Shown here: positions 63,745 through 64,000 of the stretch, one piece after another | How the letters are laid out: every line of letters starts with the position of its first letter | How positions within the stretch are numbered: position 1 is the stretch's first letter | Origin: Candidatus Aquicultor sp. | Lineage (GTDB): Bacteria > Actinomycetota > Aquicultoria > Aquicultorales > Aquicultoraceae | DNA: 64,000 bases | Assembly: GCA_036504445.1 (NCBI GenBank) | Contig: DASXVE010000006.1 | Coordinates: forward strand, 1 to 64,000 | Direction of reading: 5' to 3' | Notes under the pieces: model-generated | What the model saw: only the letters and a program-made list of their open reading frames with translations | Databases searched by the model: none | Told to the model about the DNA's origin: nothing | Program-made: the position numbers and the translations under genes

Positions 63745-64000
63745 GTGTCGAGTACAGAGAATAACTTGGCTGAGCTAACCGAGCGGAATTCTGAACGGCT
63801 TAGGGAATACCATGACAGGGTTAAAACCTTAACGAAAGGCGAGCTTGCAGATGAGCTTGAGAACCTGAAAGATGAGCTTGCCGACGAAGAAGGCGAGATG
63901 CGGTTAATCATTGGACAGACAGGCGTTCACATCAATGCCAAACAGGTCGACGCGTATCGTGAGTCGTTTGCGCGTGAAATGGACTTTATAAAGAAGAAGA
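63745..64000 (+). CDS. Coiled-coil protein, partial at the window edge
   Basis: GTG 63745 follows AGGAGGGA. The visible 85 residues are highly charged, start SSTENNLAELTERNSERLRE and include a heptad-like region ELADELENLKDELADEEGEM, then RLIIGQTGVHINAKQVDAYR. The gene runs off the right edge. Not recognised. Confidence 0.7.
   Translation, partial: MSSTENNLAELTERNSERLREYHDRVKTLTKGELADELENLKDELADEEGEMRLIIGQTGVHINAKQVDAYRESFAREMDFIKKK

Noticed and set aside
1-64000. Avoidance of CTCGAG as a mark of long-held restriction
   Set aside because: I counted roughly 17 CTCGAG sites by eye, close to the number expected by chance for this length, so no avoidance is visible.
1-64000. CRISPR arrays
   Set aside because: No regularly spaced direct repeats of 24-40 bp were seen and no cas gene is present.

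Overview
The window is a bacterial chromosome segment of roughly 50% GC. The gene content points to an anaerobic Gram-positive-type bacterium, most likely a deep actinobacterial lineage. The evidence is a GuaB3-type IMP dehydrogenase relative beside guaA, actinobacterial holin-like and DUF3618-like envelope genes, a minimal SufC-SufB pair, a HcyA/HcyB homocysteine pathway behind a T-box, and GerW, AmrS, DUF166 and archaeal-type ligase and phosphoglycerate mutase genes. This assignment is inference; no rRNA gene is present to test it.

Layout. 1-3045 is a mobile patch: the tail of an IS110-type transposase, a two-gene module (unknown 219-aa protein plus XRE/ImmA metalloprotease regulator) and an IS1-like element. 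3057-7183 is a purine/aromatic operon (guaB3, guaA, chorismate mutase, DAHP synthase). 7190-7917 is a minus-strand crcB/DUF190 pair whose crcB appears to start at a rare ATT codon. 8145-11078 holds pcrA and a DUF166 gene. 11691-13910 (minus) holds a metal-binding HMA protein and sufC-sufB. 14255-14668 is an OsmC protein.

14859-37128 is a large surface-polysaccharide locus: a BY-kinase/Wzz co-polymerase, the four dTDP-rhamnose genes, a secreted beta-helix protein, a Wzx flippase, a Wzy-like polymerase, four glycosyltransferases, a methyltransferase and a FlaA1/CapD-type dehydratase. Its most unusual part is 28399-33119, where a PglC-type phosphoglycosyl transferase is fused to an ATP-grasp ligase domain. 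It is followed by a HAD phosphatase, a divergent DegT-like PLP protein and a FemAB/GNAT-like acyl transferase. Together these look like a machine that builds or decorates the first lipid-linked sugar with an amide- or amino-acid-derived group.

38182-41650 is a sulfur/methionine block: a tRNA-Cys with an unusual C33, a complete transcriptional T-box whose specifier reads ATG (Met), hcyA, hcyB and a MetE-like zinc methyltransferase. 41673-43684 holds small or unknown genes and an endonuclease III with a Cys-to-His change in its iron-sulfur motif. 43809-46142 is a PaeR7I/XhoI-like restriction-modification island. 46500-64000 is a housekeeping and envelope mixture: archaeal-type ATP ligase, FAD/Rieske oxidoreductase, glycan-binding membrane protein, nitroreductase, GerW, DJ-1 protein, a three-gene envelope operon, AmrS, PHP protein, ApgM with an unknown PP-loop-like partner, molybdopterin oxidoreductase, GGDEF cyclase, hydrolase and a terminal operon that begins with a 22-codon ORF.
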